64,000 bases of DNA, from the NCBI GenBank assembly GCA_019137255.1, contig WPDH01000124.1, positions 1-64,000 on the forward strand, in the 5' to 3' direction. This document shows positions 12,208 to 23,053 of the stretch, piece by piece. Made by a program: the position numbers and the translations under genes. The stretch's first letter is position 1, and each line of letters starts with the position of its first letter. Under the pieces are notes generated by a model. It did not search any database, was not told the origin of the DNA, and saw only the letters and a list, made by a program, of their open reading frames with translations. The DNA is from Corinectria fuckeliana. Lineage: Eukaryota; Ascomycota; Sordariomycetes; Hypocreales; Nectriaceae.

Positions 12208-12465
12208 CGATGAGTATTGCTAGGGGCACCGACAAGTACATAGCTATAGCCCATTTCTCTATAGGGACTAAGGTAAGCAGTATTTAGGGATAGGGCTTAG
12301 GGATATAGATAGAGCTTAGGGATAAGAGTTAGGAATATTATTAAGCTAAGGATGATTCAAGAATTTCATTATTATAAAAATATAACTGTCATTAAATTCA
12401 GTGCTTATAGTGGTAGATGTATTGCACGAAGTAAAAGTGGTTAGTGCCCCTAGCAATACTCTTCG
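12208..12465. mobile_element. MITE-like element with 22-bp terminal inverted repeats
   Basis: The left end (12212-12229) reads GAGTATTGCTAGGGGCAC and the right end (12444-12461) is its exact reverse complement. Adding CGA plus one mismatched base on each side gives 22-bp TIRs with a single mismatch and an element of 258 bp. The interior is AT-rich, non-coding and carries four degenerate TTAGGGAT-like units (about 12281-12340). Inner positions next to the TIRs show weaker complementarity. No clear target-site duplication is visible. Small size, long TIRs and lack of coding sequence fit a non-autonomous DNA transposon; the superfamily is unknown. Confidence 0.8.
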
Positions 12466-13158
12466 GTAGAAAAAGCTAAGAGCAGGACGTAAGACTCTAA
12501 CGTCGTGGCCTTAATTTGTAAGTTTTCTAAGGACAAGGTCGATGCTCATAGTGGATTGTGATAGACTGAGAATGGACTTGATTGTCTTGCACATTGGAGG
12601 AGTCGGTCGATTGGAAACAACCACCAAGTGCGCAGAGCTTGACGCGGTGTAAATCATGGATGGGTTGTTGAACGATCTACCGATGAGCCAAGTACAGACT
12701 CTTCGTGGTTGAATCACCAATCTCATTGTATACGGGCTCATCTTCCCAGGATTGACAACACGATCGATAAAGGAGTGGGTCGGAATCCTCATCTTCCGCG
12801 GCGGCTGTGCCTTCTGGTTTACATATTTTCCGTAATCACTTGTGCTGGCCGAAGAGAAGACGGTATGTCAGGAAGGCCTCTCGATGCAAGTCTCCCGACG
12901 GAGATAGTCTTTGCGTGTCTTTACCAATCGACTGAAAGTGATCTAGTACCATGCTTGTAATTGTGAGCTCTGCGAAACGTTGGGATACAATATTAAGAAC
13001 TAGACTTGCCGTTTAAGTAAGCTTTGTTGCTCCGAGCGATGCGACAACATAGCACACATTGGCCGAATACCGAAACAGCAGTAACGTTTTTGTCTTTGCG
13101 GTTCAATTCCAAGTGTATGTAAAAATATTTAACTCACAAGACTTTAATACGCCCAAGC

Positions 13159-13990
13159 TTAGATAAAGTATGATAGCTGATATTTGAAGCCACCAAGGCA
13201 TTGGCATTCCCCAGCGGGGTAGAATAATGGTCCAGATATGACGCTGACCCCGGTAGTGATAAAGCAGCGCAGGGTATCAACTGTCAATCCCGTCGCATTT
13301 TTAATTGACTGTTGGGTAACTAGCCATATCTCAGAAACCCTGTGTAAGTTTGATGCTTTTTGCGAGGCTTCTATTATTAACCTCTCCTCGTCAGAGATAG
13401 GCAAAGGGACGTAGAGGGCGGACACAACTCCGATGGGTTGAAATATCAAATACTAGACCTTGATAAAATGGGGTTTACCGTCAGTTATAGTCCCTCGTCA
13501 ATCAAGCAGGAAGCCAGATCTTGTAGTTCAGGGTGACTTTGTGCCGAGAGCCTCGTGCATGTCACCTTTGCGATGGCATAAAGGTCTGTGAAGGTGAGGT
13601 TTTGCGGACGAGGGGCACCTTGCCCGCCCAGCTTTCCTTGGTTCGGATGGGATATTCTTGAATCGAGATTGGAGTACGTTAACGCACCAATCATAGTAGG
13701 CGGCTGTGTGGTTCGCCAACTCTTGGATGCTAGTGTCGGTAGCGTAGAGTGACGCGGAAAGGGGCAGAATACCGAAACGTAACACAAATTCCCGTACAAA
13801 GCCTGCCTTTTCTTCTGGGAATCAAGAAATCGAAATTTCAGAAGGTGAAAAGGCATACTGTCCCATCTGGGAGGGCGGCAATCGAGCCCGTATATAGGCA
13901 CCCAACTTGGAGAAGCTGAAGCTGGCTAGCTGTAACACGAAGGGGCCCATTTGCCCCCTCGCAGAAGGTCTGCGTGAAAAGCCACGTCTG
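13159..13990 (-). pseudogene. Unidentified coding-like remnant
   Basis: On the minus strand several frames read like protein but are interrupted. One frame carries FVREFVLRFGILPLSASLYA followed by TSIQELANHTAAYYDWCVN, after which the likely continuation changes frame. A second open stretch (13159-13449) carries LPISDEERLIIEASQKASN. The helical character and the pattern of the first segment vaguely recall class-I terpene cyclases near their NSE motif, but the catalytic motif itself is not present. I do not assign a family. It could be a decayed gene or a gene with introns I could not resolve. Confidence 0.3.
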
Positions 13991-14470
13991 AAGCTTACAG
14001 ACATTACCCCGTTTCACATTGAAAGATTGGCTTCAACGTCATCTGGACCCAGGACCATCTAATGCGGTTGCCAAGCTCCTCCCCACTGCTCTCGTGCCAT
14101 TTTCTGCACACTTCACCCAAGCCGAATGCTCGCTGGTCCCAGCAATTGAGCTCGCCATTATCTCCCAGACACAGCCAAAGGTTGTCGGTGGGAGTTCGAC
14201 AGCTCCCGAGGCGATGGTATGTAGCAAGTTCCAGGTTATTTTCGTTTAAAGATAGCATGTAGTCGGTGTAACAAAATGAACATGACATTACGACGTTTCC
14301 CCACTTCCGTATGAGCACGCTAAGGTGGGGGTGGGGGGGGTTCTGTGAATACAGGGTGAAGCCAGATCTGGTGACGGCAGATAGGCAAGCCGAGTCTTTC
14401 AAGAGTGTTGAAAGTAATATTTGGAGTCTCCGAAACGCATGTGACACGGTGAGTGCGCCTGAGATACAGT

Positions 14471-14565
14471 TCGTCGTCGATTATACGAGCATCGGAGCTA
14501 TATTCGAAGACCAGGACACGGGCGGTCCTTCGTTGTCGATTATACGAGCATTGGATCTATTCTCG
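14471..14565. repeat. Diverged direct repeat, about 36 bp, period 59
   Basis: A 36-bp stretch at 14471-14506 (starting TCGTCGTCGATTATACGAGC) recurs at 14530-14565 with a few substitutions (starting TCGTTGTCGATTATACGAGC). The differences are mostly C/T changes. The copies sit just downstream of the F-box-like gene. No function is seen. Confidence 0.75.
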
Positions 14566-14619
14566 TAGAAGCAGGGCGTGAGCCATTCTGAACAATCAAG
14601 ATCTTGCTAGGTAGTTAGT

Positions 14620-15342
14620 TCATCGATCGCGTCGCCTGGAACCTTCGATTTCGTTGGACGTACCGAATGTCTCCGTCGGCTCAGGACGAACCTCCTCCAC
14701 CGTGGGGAGCGACTTGCAGAAGAGCTGTATGTCGTGGCATTTTCCCGGACTTTGTTCATCAAGCGGAATGTGGGCGCTGCTAGCCTCTGCGCACTTCTTA
14801 CGTGCGATCGTGGGTATGCATCTCTCGAAACTCAAGGATGTCCTGAGAACTGAAAGAGGCGATCCATATGATTCGCCGTAAAAGTGTCGATTCATGACCA
14901 AATAAGCCTCAGTAAAGAATAGATCAGGGCTTTTACGCTCAAGTTCCCAACTGTAAACTTCCCTTCCAAATGCGGCGAAGTTTGACATAGGTGGTCCATT
15001 ATAACCGTAAGGGTTATTCGTTAATAGATCCTCATATTCAGAGTTTTTGGTCGAGAATTTGCCAGTGCAATTCTGGTGCTTGTGAGACTCGGATCCGACG
15101 GAATCGTTGTACTCGAAAGCGCGAAGCCTGTCGCAGTCAAAGCAGAAGGCCAGCTTTGGGTTATCTTTCTCCAGACCCCGTTGAACGACAAGCTTATCGG
15201 CTTTCTTGAGGGCTGGGAATTCACCCCTTGGGAATAGTAGCGAGCGAAGAGACTTGCAAGCCATGGCAAGCATGATGCGTGATGAAATGGGCAGGTTGTC
15301 GGAGAGAATCAAAAAGATTTCCCATGGGAACTTGTACAGCAT
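14620..15342 (-). CDS. F-box-like protein, probably C-terminally truncated
   Basis: 240 aa from the ATG at 15342. The N terminus (LYKFPWEIFLILSDNLPISS followed by RIMLAMACKSLRSLLF) fits the fungal F-box, the Skp1-binding segment of SCF ubiquitin-ligase adaptors. About 50 residues later LAFCFDCDRLRAF and SHKHQNCTG resemble the Cys/His-containing segment that follows the F-box in a large family of fungal F-box proteins. Those proteins usually continue for 100-250 more residues. Here the frame turns into a Glu/Arg-rich tail and stops, so the C terminus may be lost by frameshift or an unrecognised intron. Substrate unknown. Neighbouring DNA is full of gene fragments, which raises the chance that this too is a relic. 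Confidence 0.6.
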   Translation of the reverse strand: MLYKFPWEIFLILSDNLPISSRIMLAMACKSLRSLLFPRGEFPALKKADKLVVQRGLEKDNPKLAFCFDCDRLRAFEYNDSVGSESHKHQNCTGKFSTKNSEYEDLLTNNPYGYNGPPMSNFAAFGREVYSWELERKSPDLFFTEAYLVMNRHFYGESYGSPLSVLRTSLSFERCIPTIARKKCAEASSAHIPLDEQSPGKCHDIQLFCKSLPTVEEVRPEPTETFGTSNEIEGSRRRDR

Positions 15343-15366
15343 GTTGAAGAATGCCACATGAGGCAC

Positions 15367-17887
15367 GGGCTCGTTTGATTAGGGTGAGTCTTGTGTGCTG
15401 AAGGCTTGCTTGGGATTTCAGTGTGAATATTACATCTAAGCAGTATTGCGTGGGAACGCCAGCTTTTATACCTTCTTGTTCAAGCTTTTTTCGCCCCTGT
15501 GACTCAGATAGCGGTTAAGTTGTGCCCATGCTCATCGAGTTGCAGACCATGCGCCCGGTCTGACGGGCCCAGTAGAGCCTAGTATATTAAACCTCTGTTA
15601 AAAGATATAACTCTGTCTCCTAGGGCTCAGTTGATGGTCCTTTTAACTCTCGGCTTTTTATCCCACAAATGCTATTTCGTGGTTGTCTTTGGTGGCTTTT
15701 AAGAACTCTGTGGGGACCTGAGCACGTAACTCTTCTCTATTAATCCAGAAGAAGAGCATGACCTACGTCTACTTGGTTCGTTGACAAAATTGTCATGGCA
15801 CTTTCCGTTTCGTGTCAAGCAAAATAGCCTCGGACTACCCTTGTTGAACGTGAGAAGCGGCTGCTAAGATGCTTCTTAAAGTTTGTATTTTCCACTGATG
15901 TGGCCCTGTGGTAGGCATTTTATGTGGTCACAATCTTACCGGAACGAGCATTTGTACTTTCGCGCTGCGCAACAAAGGACAATCGGGACCCATGTATTCA
16001 AACTTTAGGGAGCTACCTTCCTCGATGGTTCCGAGCCTCTTGAATTCATCCAGTTTCTACAGATGCATGAGGGCTGCACACACCGCCGCCCGCCGACCTT
16101 GCACTATTCTCTGCTGTCTCTCCCTTTACTTGAAAGCTATGTTGAGCCTCATTTTCCCCTTGCCGACATCTTTTTGTGCAAGTCTCACATTTGCTTTTGA
16201 GGTGACTGGAGCTCGACCTGATCAGCCCCGTCTTACGTAGACTACGCTGTTTACTTTCCCTCCGCCATCTCATTCACATACTAAGCCGATCTAGGCCGTA
16301 TAAAGGCAATCCCTGGTTTTGACGGCAGGATACCCAACAGAGTTGCGGGAACGAGCTGTACACGACTCTGAGACCATCGTATTAAAGATCCAGGACTGGC
16401 TGGCCACAACAGCTATGTTCCTAACCATTTCATGTGCAAATATTGACTGAGAGAGAAAAGGGAATCTGACTTCTTGTGCATGACAAAGTAAATGTCATCA
16501 GGAAACGGTTGCTTGTTTCCAACAACACGATACAGGTGGCTAACGTTGTGCTTCAAGGGGAGCCGCACTCTCGAGTTTCCTACTTTCACCGATGACGAGA
16601 GCGTATTAACTGTTCAAAGACTTTTGCTGAATCTATGATCTAAAAAAAGTCAGAAGCTCAGAGAGATTCCAGTGGAAACTGGTTTTAATAGAGCTCGTTG
16701 GCTCGGCACTGATAATTGACCTAATGGCAGCATACGTGTCGTATCAAACTTCTCAGTCGGAAAAGCCCACAAGCAGTTCCAACATGCCTTCTAGCATATC
16801 ATTACAAGGAGCAAGGGATTTTGGATAGAAAAAGGCCTCGCAATTATCCGCGAGTGGCAGTTTGCCGAAATACGCGGCACATTGGAGGTAGAGGTATTAT
16901 CATTCCTGTCTCTCATGCCTCTGGATGAGATCCCAACGAGCCAGTTCATTCCTGACGAAGAGTGGGACGAGGAAACAGTAAATACGTTATGATGTCCCTT
17001 AATTCATCATTTTAAATCAAAAGGTTCATGATGATTATCACAGTCTCAACCACGACCATTCCAGGGACAACGACTCAAGAGCTTGAGTGGAACCTCGTGG
17101 TTAGCGGGCGAGCCCAGCACAAAGCCAGTGATGTCGCATTTCACCGGCTGTCACAAAGGTTCCCTCACATGTTCAATTTGACCTCTCTAAGCGAACCTCG
17201 ATGCCTAGTCATTTTTGATGACACGTTTCCTATCTATATCTACGGATCAAATAATGTATATATCTAATGAGCTTCCTTTCCCGAGCTTCCTTTCCTGCTA
17301 GAATAGATAGAAATCAACAGCTTTAATCATTTGAGCCCAACCACCAGATGCAATAAGTGTGAGCCTTGCAGGTGAGGGAGGTGATATGAGGGGAAGCAGG
17401 CAACGACTAGAAATTAGGTTGCAGGAGAGAGCGAGCGGTCGTAGTAGTAGTAATCGTCGTCATTATCGTCATAGCGCAGCTGGCACCGGTTGGCCTCGTG
17501 CGATCTGGCCCTACGCCTGGAGATCTCCCCTAGAGGCAGAGGCGGCTTGAGAAGGCCGAGGCTGCTTGACGGATCGCCGGAGCTGGACAGGCGGGCTTAC
17601 GAGGCGGTGGCATTTCTGAAAGGCCGAGCAACCTTTCCTATCTGTGTAATCCTCTTCCATTATGATTTCTGGTTAGATGAAAGGCACGAACTATTTAGAA
17701 ACTATCAAGCAATTTTTGAAGGACGGAGAAACCACCGTAATCTCGACCGCCCCGACCCTTTGTATCATCGCCGAAGCGAAGACCTCAGATGGGGAGAGAG
17801 CCGTGACCGGCCCCAGGCCGAGACGCCATAGCGTCCTCATCATCCTCAACGTTCGTTAGTCATGACATCCACCTTCTTCATCCTCTC
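15367..17887. other. Gene-poor region with one coding-like fragment
   Basis: About 2.5 kb without an intact gene. A plus-strand frame at about 16785-16992 reads like real protein for about 60 codons (GFWIEKGLAIIREWQFAEIR, then PTSQFIPDEEWDEETVNTL and stop) but starts after a stop codon and has no family match I recognise. Other open frames (15908-16240, 17028-17267, 17490-17831) are unsupported. The region looks like decayed accessory DNA. Confidence 0.45.
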
Positions 17888-19870
17888 TTGTATTTTCTTG
17901 ACCTCGGCGAACGCGAGCCCGCATTCACCAAGGACTTCATGCCCGGCAACTTCGGCGTCCCTGTCCGCAGCGCCAGAATCGCCCCTTTACTGATCCGATC
18001 CTGTGACCATGACATTATCACCACCGACTCACATAGCATGGAGATGACTTCTGGACCCTTTGCTTTCAAGGGCATGAAGACAACCCAAGATGCTACCATT
18101 GCAAACCTGTTGAAGAATGCTGGATATGTCATCATTGGGAAATCCAAACTGCCGATAAGTTATGTGGCGTCAAAGCCTCATGCTATGGAACCGCAAGTAA
18201 CCAGCTGGGATATGGATGAACCAACTCCAAAGGCGTCGGAGTTACCCGTAACTGGCCTGCTGTGGGAGGTCAAGTATGCTGATTTCTTACGATACCTGCA
18301 TCAACTCGCGTTTTGCTGACCGAATGCAGCAGACCTATTCGCCACATGTAAGCGGAAGCATCTATCGAAAGGGCAAGCGGATGGGCCGCAGTGTCGGTGT
18401 CAACACATTGACTATATAATACAGGGGCCTCGTTAGCTTGACAAGAGATGCCTAGGCTTTTATATTGTGTTAGCTGGATAAGCTCTTGGAAGCTATCAAG
18501 GTTAGAGAGGGGGGTATTTTGCAAAGCTGTGACTCCATATTTTATATCAAGGTTTTATTAATTGGGTAACTTATTGGGAAACGGATATTGTGTTTTATGG
18601 TACTGGGTATAGTACTTTGTAGGGTTCTCTGTTGTGTATTATTTACTATACTGCTTTCTTTGTCTAAGATGATGTCACGGAAGGGATATTCAAACCCAAA
18701 TAATAATACAAAGTCTTATCTAGTGAGTTTGCAGTCTCTAGCTAGGTCTTCATCTGGCTTAGATATGGTGACAGCAGCGGGATTCGCACCGCTCTCCATT
18801 GGAACCGAAGCAGGTGGTTCTATCATGCAGCCATCTATTCGCTCTGCACTCTATACCATCAAGGGAACTGTTAGAGACGCTGACATGCTCGGCACACAGT
18901 CGGGCAGAGCGGCATTATACAGTGCCGGGCCTATTGCCAACACCCCTAAAGACTACGCAGATATCATGGGGGTGCTACTTGCGATCTGGAAGGTCTGGAA
19001 GGGACTTCCGGTCGCATCTTAAGACATTCTGGGAGGGAATTGGCATTGCCTACCTGGACTATGATGCTTGGTAGCTCCAAGTTGCCTTCTACGAGAAAAG
19101 GGGCATTTAATGAGCAACATTTGGATTCGGCTACTTGCTGATCACTTGAGGATGCCAACTAAGGATTTACAGAAATTGTCCGAGGAGGAAGACATAAGGA
19201 AGGCATAAGGCCTTCGTGATACGGTAACTCTAAATTTATCACTCATGACTATCACAACATCACGGAGACATACAAGACTGTTGGGCAGGGTCTAACTACT
19301 AGTAGGTACTATATGTGTCCCTCACTTATGATGTAAATTCTCACTAATTCTGTCTAATAGAACATTAACTCGCCCCAATCATACATAAACCCTTGCCCTA
19401 TTCAACGACTCGAGCATGAGACCACTTGTATAAATCGAGATTAACAGGCAGAATGCTTTTGTACTCCACCAAGAGAATTCTCCTGATTCCTGTCGCGACG
19501 ATGACAGTTATTGAGCAAGTCCTCCGTAGAGCACCCAAATTAGCAGGTTCTCGAAAACGATTAAAGGACGACATGTCCGACGAAGAGTATAACCAGAACC
19601 TCAAACACCTTCGTAGAAGCGTACGAATTGCTATGGAGCTGTGCTTAAAGGAGACTGATGCAGATATAGTCATGGCATCTAGTGAGCCTCTTCTGGATTC
19701 TACTATAGCGACCGTTGAACTTGCCTTGCGAGTGTCCCCTGGGATTCCCTGCTTACAGCGGCAGACTTTTTGGTATGGAAATCATGGCGCGTAACGACCA
19801 GGAATAAAAGCTCTCTGAAGTCATGTCGCCCTGGGAAACTAGTTTTCCAGAAGATAGAAGTCCCCCTCCA
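17888..19870 (+). pseudogene. Amidase (amidase-signature family) pseudogene
   Basis: Three blocks in order match the amidase-signature family. Block 1 (about 18035-18170) has MKTTQDATIANLLKNAGYVI followed by IGKSKLP, the segment carrying the catalytic Lys in intact enzymes. Block 2 (about 18725-19020) has SSSGLDMVTAAGFAPLSIGT then EAGGSIMQPSIRSALYTIKG, the Ser/Gly signature. Block 3 (19600-19870) has AMELCLKETDADIVMAS and, one frame away, PLGFPAYSGRLFGMEIMA. The gap between blocks 1 and 2 contains about 400 bp with no homology and many stops, the frame changes near 19720, and a stop separates MARNDQE from the last segment (SPWETSFPEDR). Intact enzymes hydrolyse amides; this copy cannot make one. 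Hits to the RIP pattern are few, so decay was by indels. Confidence 0.82.
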
Positions 19871-21287
19871 TTACTGGTAAGCTGGGCCTCAAACCTTTGA
19901 TGAGAGGTAGTGGAATGCGGCAACAATGGATTCGGTGATGGAGCGGCAGACTTTTTATTGATACCAGGCTCGGGACTCTGCAGCATTCATGAGACAAACG
20001 AAACGGCTGAAACTCTTGGGTAGAGAATGACTCGGCTACCTTTACCTTAGATGAACGTAGGGCATATACAATCTGTACCCTGTTCGAAAATTGGGATTCT
20101 GCCTCGTCGTGTCTCAAACTTCATACACTCTTTTTAGCGCCCAAGCTCGAAGCTGCACATGTGCTCTGGCTCAAGGTCAATAAAGTTATATCAACGAAGG
20201 CTGTGGCTACGGGAAAGAGGAATTCTGGCCGTCTCCCATCTCAACTGTGTTTCCAATCTCGGAAGATGAGCTGGCACACAATGAAGTTGATGCTTCAACC
20301 ACGATGAATCTGTACTCACAATATCTGGACTCTGTGTTGTTCAGGAAAGGATGCTGGCCTTACAAGAGCATACAGGACTTTTGGAGCCATATGACTTGAG
20401 GGCCCCCTAATTACCACTGCCAGCGTATCATCGACAGATTCCAGAACAGAGTGGCTAAGTTCAACGACAACTAAGGGCGTAAAAGAAAAGTGAATATGCC
20501 ACAACGGCTCGGTCGTTGTCTAGGACTAGTTTGTGATTACAAGACGATGCAACTCCACCGCCGAAGCCGGAGAATGACTAATTGCGTGCGTGTCTGGGGT
20601 CAATTTGGATCGCACTAAATCTCACCTCACATTTACATCCAGTCCGCCTTGGGTTTAGGGCGTGTCGAAGGGCGTCGGATCTGGTCGATGTAGTCTGACT
20701 AACTTGTTTTCGGGTGGTCAGAGTCTGTAACCATCGGCCTCGATGGACTTTCGCACAGGAATTAAGATTGGCATTGAACAATGCTTTTGTTCTACGACTA
20801 GGGAACTGTCACAGACATCGAGATCCATCCTGCAGTCAATTCAATGCTCCTGTGCCTCTTAGCTTATATCGTAAGCTTGCTTACTTTGTATAGGTACTAG
20901 CCCATCCGGGTGATTAGTTACGGTATCTTCACAGTCGTAGTGTAGGACGGCCTCTCTACCCGTATCTAGATTGCCCTAGTTATACTACCCACATGTGGCT
21001 GCAGTTCTAGCGAGCGTGTTATTCCGACGCTCGCCTAATTTGGCTGACAACAGAAGGGCGTAGGGCGTAAATGGTTCATTTGAATGGCGCCATAAATAAT
21101 TAGTCATGCGCAAGGTAATTATCTACCAAGAGTTAAGCTTAGTTGATGCAATTACTCAAGCTTCTGACTTCTCAGGCTACCGACACAAATTCTTTGTAGT
21201 CATGTCCTCAAAAACAGCCTTGCCAATGTATACCCAACCCCCTCTGAGAACTGGGTGCTGTGCAAGAGAGCCAGCAGCCACAGGAAT
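19871..21287. other. Intergenic with a coding-like fragment
   Basis: A plus-strand frame at about 20199-20399 encodes roughly 65 codons ending in a stop (including YGKEEFWPSPISTVFPISED and LYSQYLDSVLFRKGCWPYK). It has regular amino-acid composition but no start codon in frame nearby and no family I recognise; it may be another relic linked to the amidase pseudogene. The rest is AT-moderate and serves as the promoter region for the arrestin-like gene. Confidence 0.4.
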
Positions 21288-22535
21288 ATGAACTCGCTAC
21301 TAAACTTTGCAAACTCCTGGCGAAACCAGGAGCTTGAAATCGTTCTTCGTCATCACTACAACTCCAAGGTTTACGGAACCGGCTCGCTAGTTTCCGGTGA
21401 CCTGGTCATCACCACGTCCAAAGATGTTCCTTTCGACAGCGTTCAGATCGTCTTTGCTGGAAAGTCGAAGGTGTGCAACCAAGACATAGCCGTCGCCTCT
21501 CTAACAACTCACCACTTCCTCGACCTGGAGATGCCTATTTCTACGTCAGCCTTTCCTGCCCCCAGAATCTTCAAAGCTGGCGAGACTTTCAAGATCCCTT
21601 TCAAGTTTGTCGTTCCGAAACACCTTACTCTGGCTGCTTGCTCTCATCCCGTGGAATCAAATGCCGTGCGTGAACTCCACACCCGCTTACCGCCGACCAT
21701 GGGAGACTGGGAGAAAGACGACATGTCATTCGCGATGGTTAGCATTGAATACTCGATAAAGGCATTCGTCCTGAAGAGATCTACATTTGAGACTTCTGCA
21801 GTCAGAGTTTTGGAGACTAGCAAGACCGTGAAGCTCCTGACGTCGTCTCCTGAGGACCCCCCACTGAGCATCACCGATTTTGACAAATTGTACTCGCTTG
21901 AGAATGATAAGACGATCCGCAAGCGACTATCTTCGCAGTCTCTTGGGCAAATCAAAGCTGTCGCAGCACAAGCTGGTGCGGCTCACCTCGATGCAGTTGG
22001 ACGCGGACTGAATGAATCATCAGTTCTGGTGAGCTTGACATTCGAGCCGTCCGCAATCCATGTTGCCCCGCCCACTATCAATTCTGTATCCATGAGTATC
22101 AAGGCGAGCACGTGGTTCAATACCCAGCCAGGCGGTAACCTACCAAACATGGGTGATGGGCAGAGGGCTTACTCAAGCACTATCCGCCTTCACACGAAGT
22201 TCATCCACAGCGAGCCATGGACACAGCACATTGACCTGCGACCTCATGCTGATTGGGGGGAAACGAAATCCTCACCGATATTCCATACCACGACTCTCCA
22301 GCTTCCTTTCAAGCTGCCAACGTCAGACAAAACCTTCCTACCGACTTTTCACACTTGTCTCCTCTCCCGAACTTATAGCGTGCAGCTAAGCTTGGGTGTT
22401 GGCAATGTGAATATCGACCTAGTCGTGCCGCTTCAGGTTGCTGTCGAGGCGTCGGAAGAACACCTGGCTTCGAGCGAGCGGCAGGCAGACGAAGAGCTCC
22501 CCGACTTTGATGCGGCCACGAATTACAGGGCATAG
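21288..22535 (+). CDS. Arrestin-like protein, copy 1
   Basis: Single exon, 415 aa. The start at 21288 was chosen because the paralogue at 28575 begins at the same place in the alignment. The N-terminal half shows the arrestin beta-sandwich pattern: LEIVLRHHYNSKVYGTGSLV then SGDLVITTSKDVPFDSVQIV, where extended ligand strands are followed by G-L-V-x-G-x-L. LPPTMGDWEKDDMSFAMVSI closes the N domain. SPEDPPLSITDFDKLYSL links to the C domain, which ends LVVPLQVAV. The C-terminal tail LPDFDAATNYRA resembles the PY-type tail of fungal arrestin adaptors with Phe in place of Tyr. Family members bridge Rsp5-type ubiquitin ligases to plasma-membrane transporters; without a true PPxY that role is uncertain here. 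The other copy lies 5 kb away, inverted. Confidence 0.72.
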   Translation: MNSLLNFANSWRNQELEIVLRHHYNSKVYGTGSLVSGDLVITTSKDVPFDSVQIVFAGKSKVCNQDIAVASLTTHHFLDLEMPISTSAFPAPRIFKAGETFKIPFKFVVPKHLTLAACSHPVESNAVRELHTRLPPTMGDWEKDDMSFAMVSIEYSIKAFVLKRSTFETSAVRVLETSKTVKLLTSSPEDPPLSITDFDKLYSLENDKTIRKRLSSQSLGQIKAVAAQAGAAHLDAVGRGLNESSVLVSLTFEPSAIHVAPPTINSVSMSIKASTWFNTQPGGNLPNMGDGQRAYSSTIRLHTKFIHSEPWTQHIDLRPHADWGETKSSPIFHTTTLQLPFKLPTSDKTFLPTFHTCLLSRTYSVQLSLGVGNVNIDLVVPLQVAVEASEEHLASSERQADEELPDFDAATNYRA

Positions 22536-23053
22536 GTTGGTGGAGATAAAAAGGCCGGGAGAACTGAAGAGATAGCAAGAGCATCTAGAACACTTTATTG
22601 CACCTGTTTTACGGCAGGGCGAGATGGAAAGAGTAACTGGAAATAGCGATGTTGCGATTTAAGTACGACAGAAGAATTTGCTGGTACTTTGATGTCTATC
22701 AAGCGTAGTCCTATACCCGCAAGTCTCCTAGTATCAAACAAACAAAGTAGACTAGTAAATTCACTATTTAAAACCAAGGGTCAACCATTGAAACATGAGC
22801 TCATGTCGAAGGTCTCAAGTCGGGGATGATCCCTGTTTCTATGGATCCGCGAGAATGTCCTGTAGACCGGATTCTTCTGCGGTCTTTGATATTAATCCCT
22901 ATACCCTTCTCCTCCCATGGTGGTTAAAGAACATGCTAGAAAAAGTGTTGGAATGCAAATCCCTAAAGATCATAGTGTACAGATCCTTTCCCATTGTGTA
23001 AACGCCGTTCTACCCTATCCCATCAACAATGCCCCCTTACGCCAATATTCCCC
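22536..23053. other. Convergent 3' spacer between arrestin-like copy 1 and the GH76 gene
   Basis: About 520 bp between two converging stop codons. It contains no convincing coding sequence, and should hold both polyadenylation regions. No structured terminator is expected or seen. Confidence 0.55.

Larger units (their letters stand above)
11662..14619. other. Gene-poor region with MITE and unassigned fragments
   Basis: About 3 kb with no intact gene. It contains the 258-bp inverted-repeat element at 12208-12465, an unassigned minus-strand coding-like stretch around 13.16-13.99 kb, and a diverged direct repeat at 14471-14565. Base composition is lower in GC than the flanking genes. An open frame at 12511-12792 (-) has no recognisable domain and is not annotated as a gene. 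Confidence 0.55.

Noticed and set aside
13080..13120. B-box-like GGTTCAATTCC suggesting a tRNA gene
   Set aside because: The flanking bases do not form a T stem and no acceptor stem or matching A-box spacing could be found.
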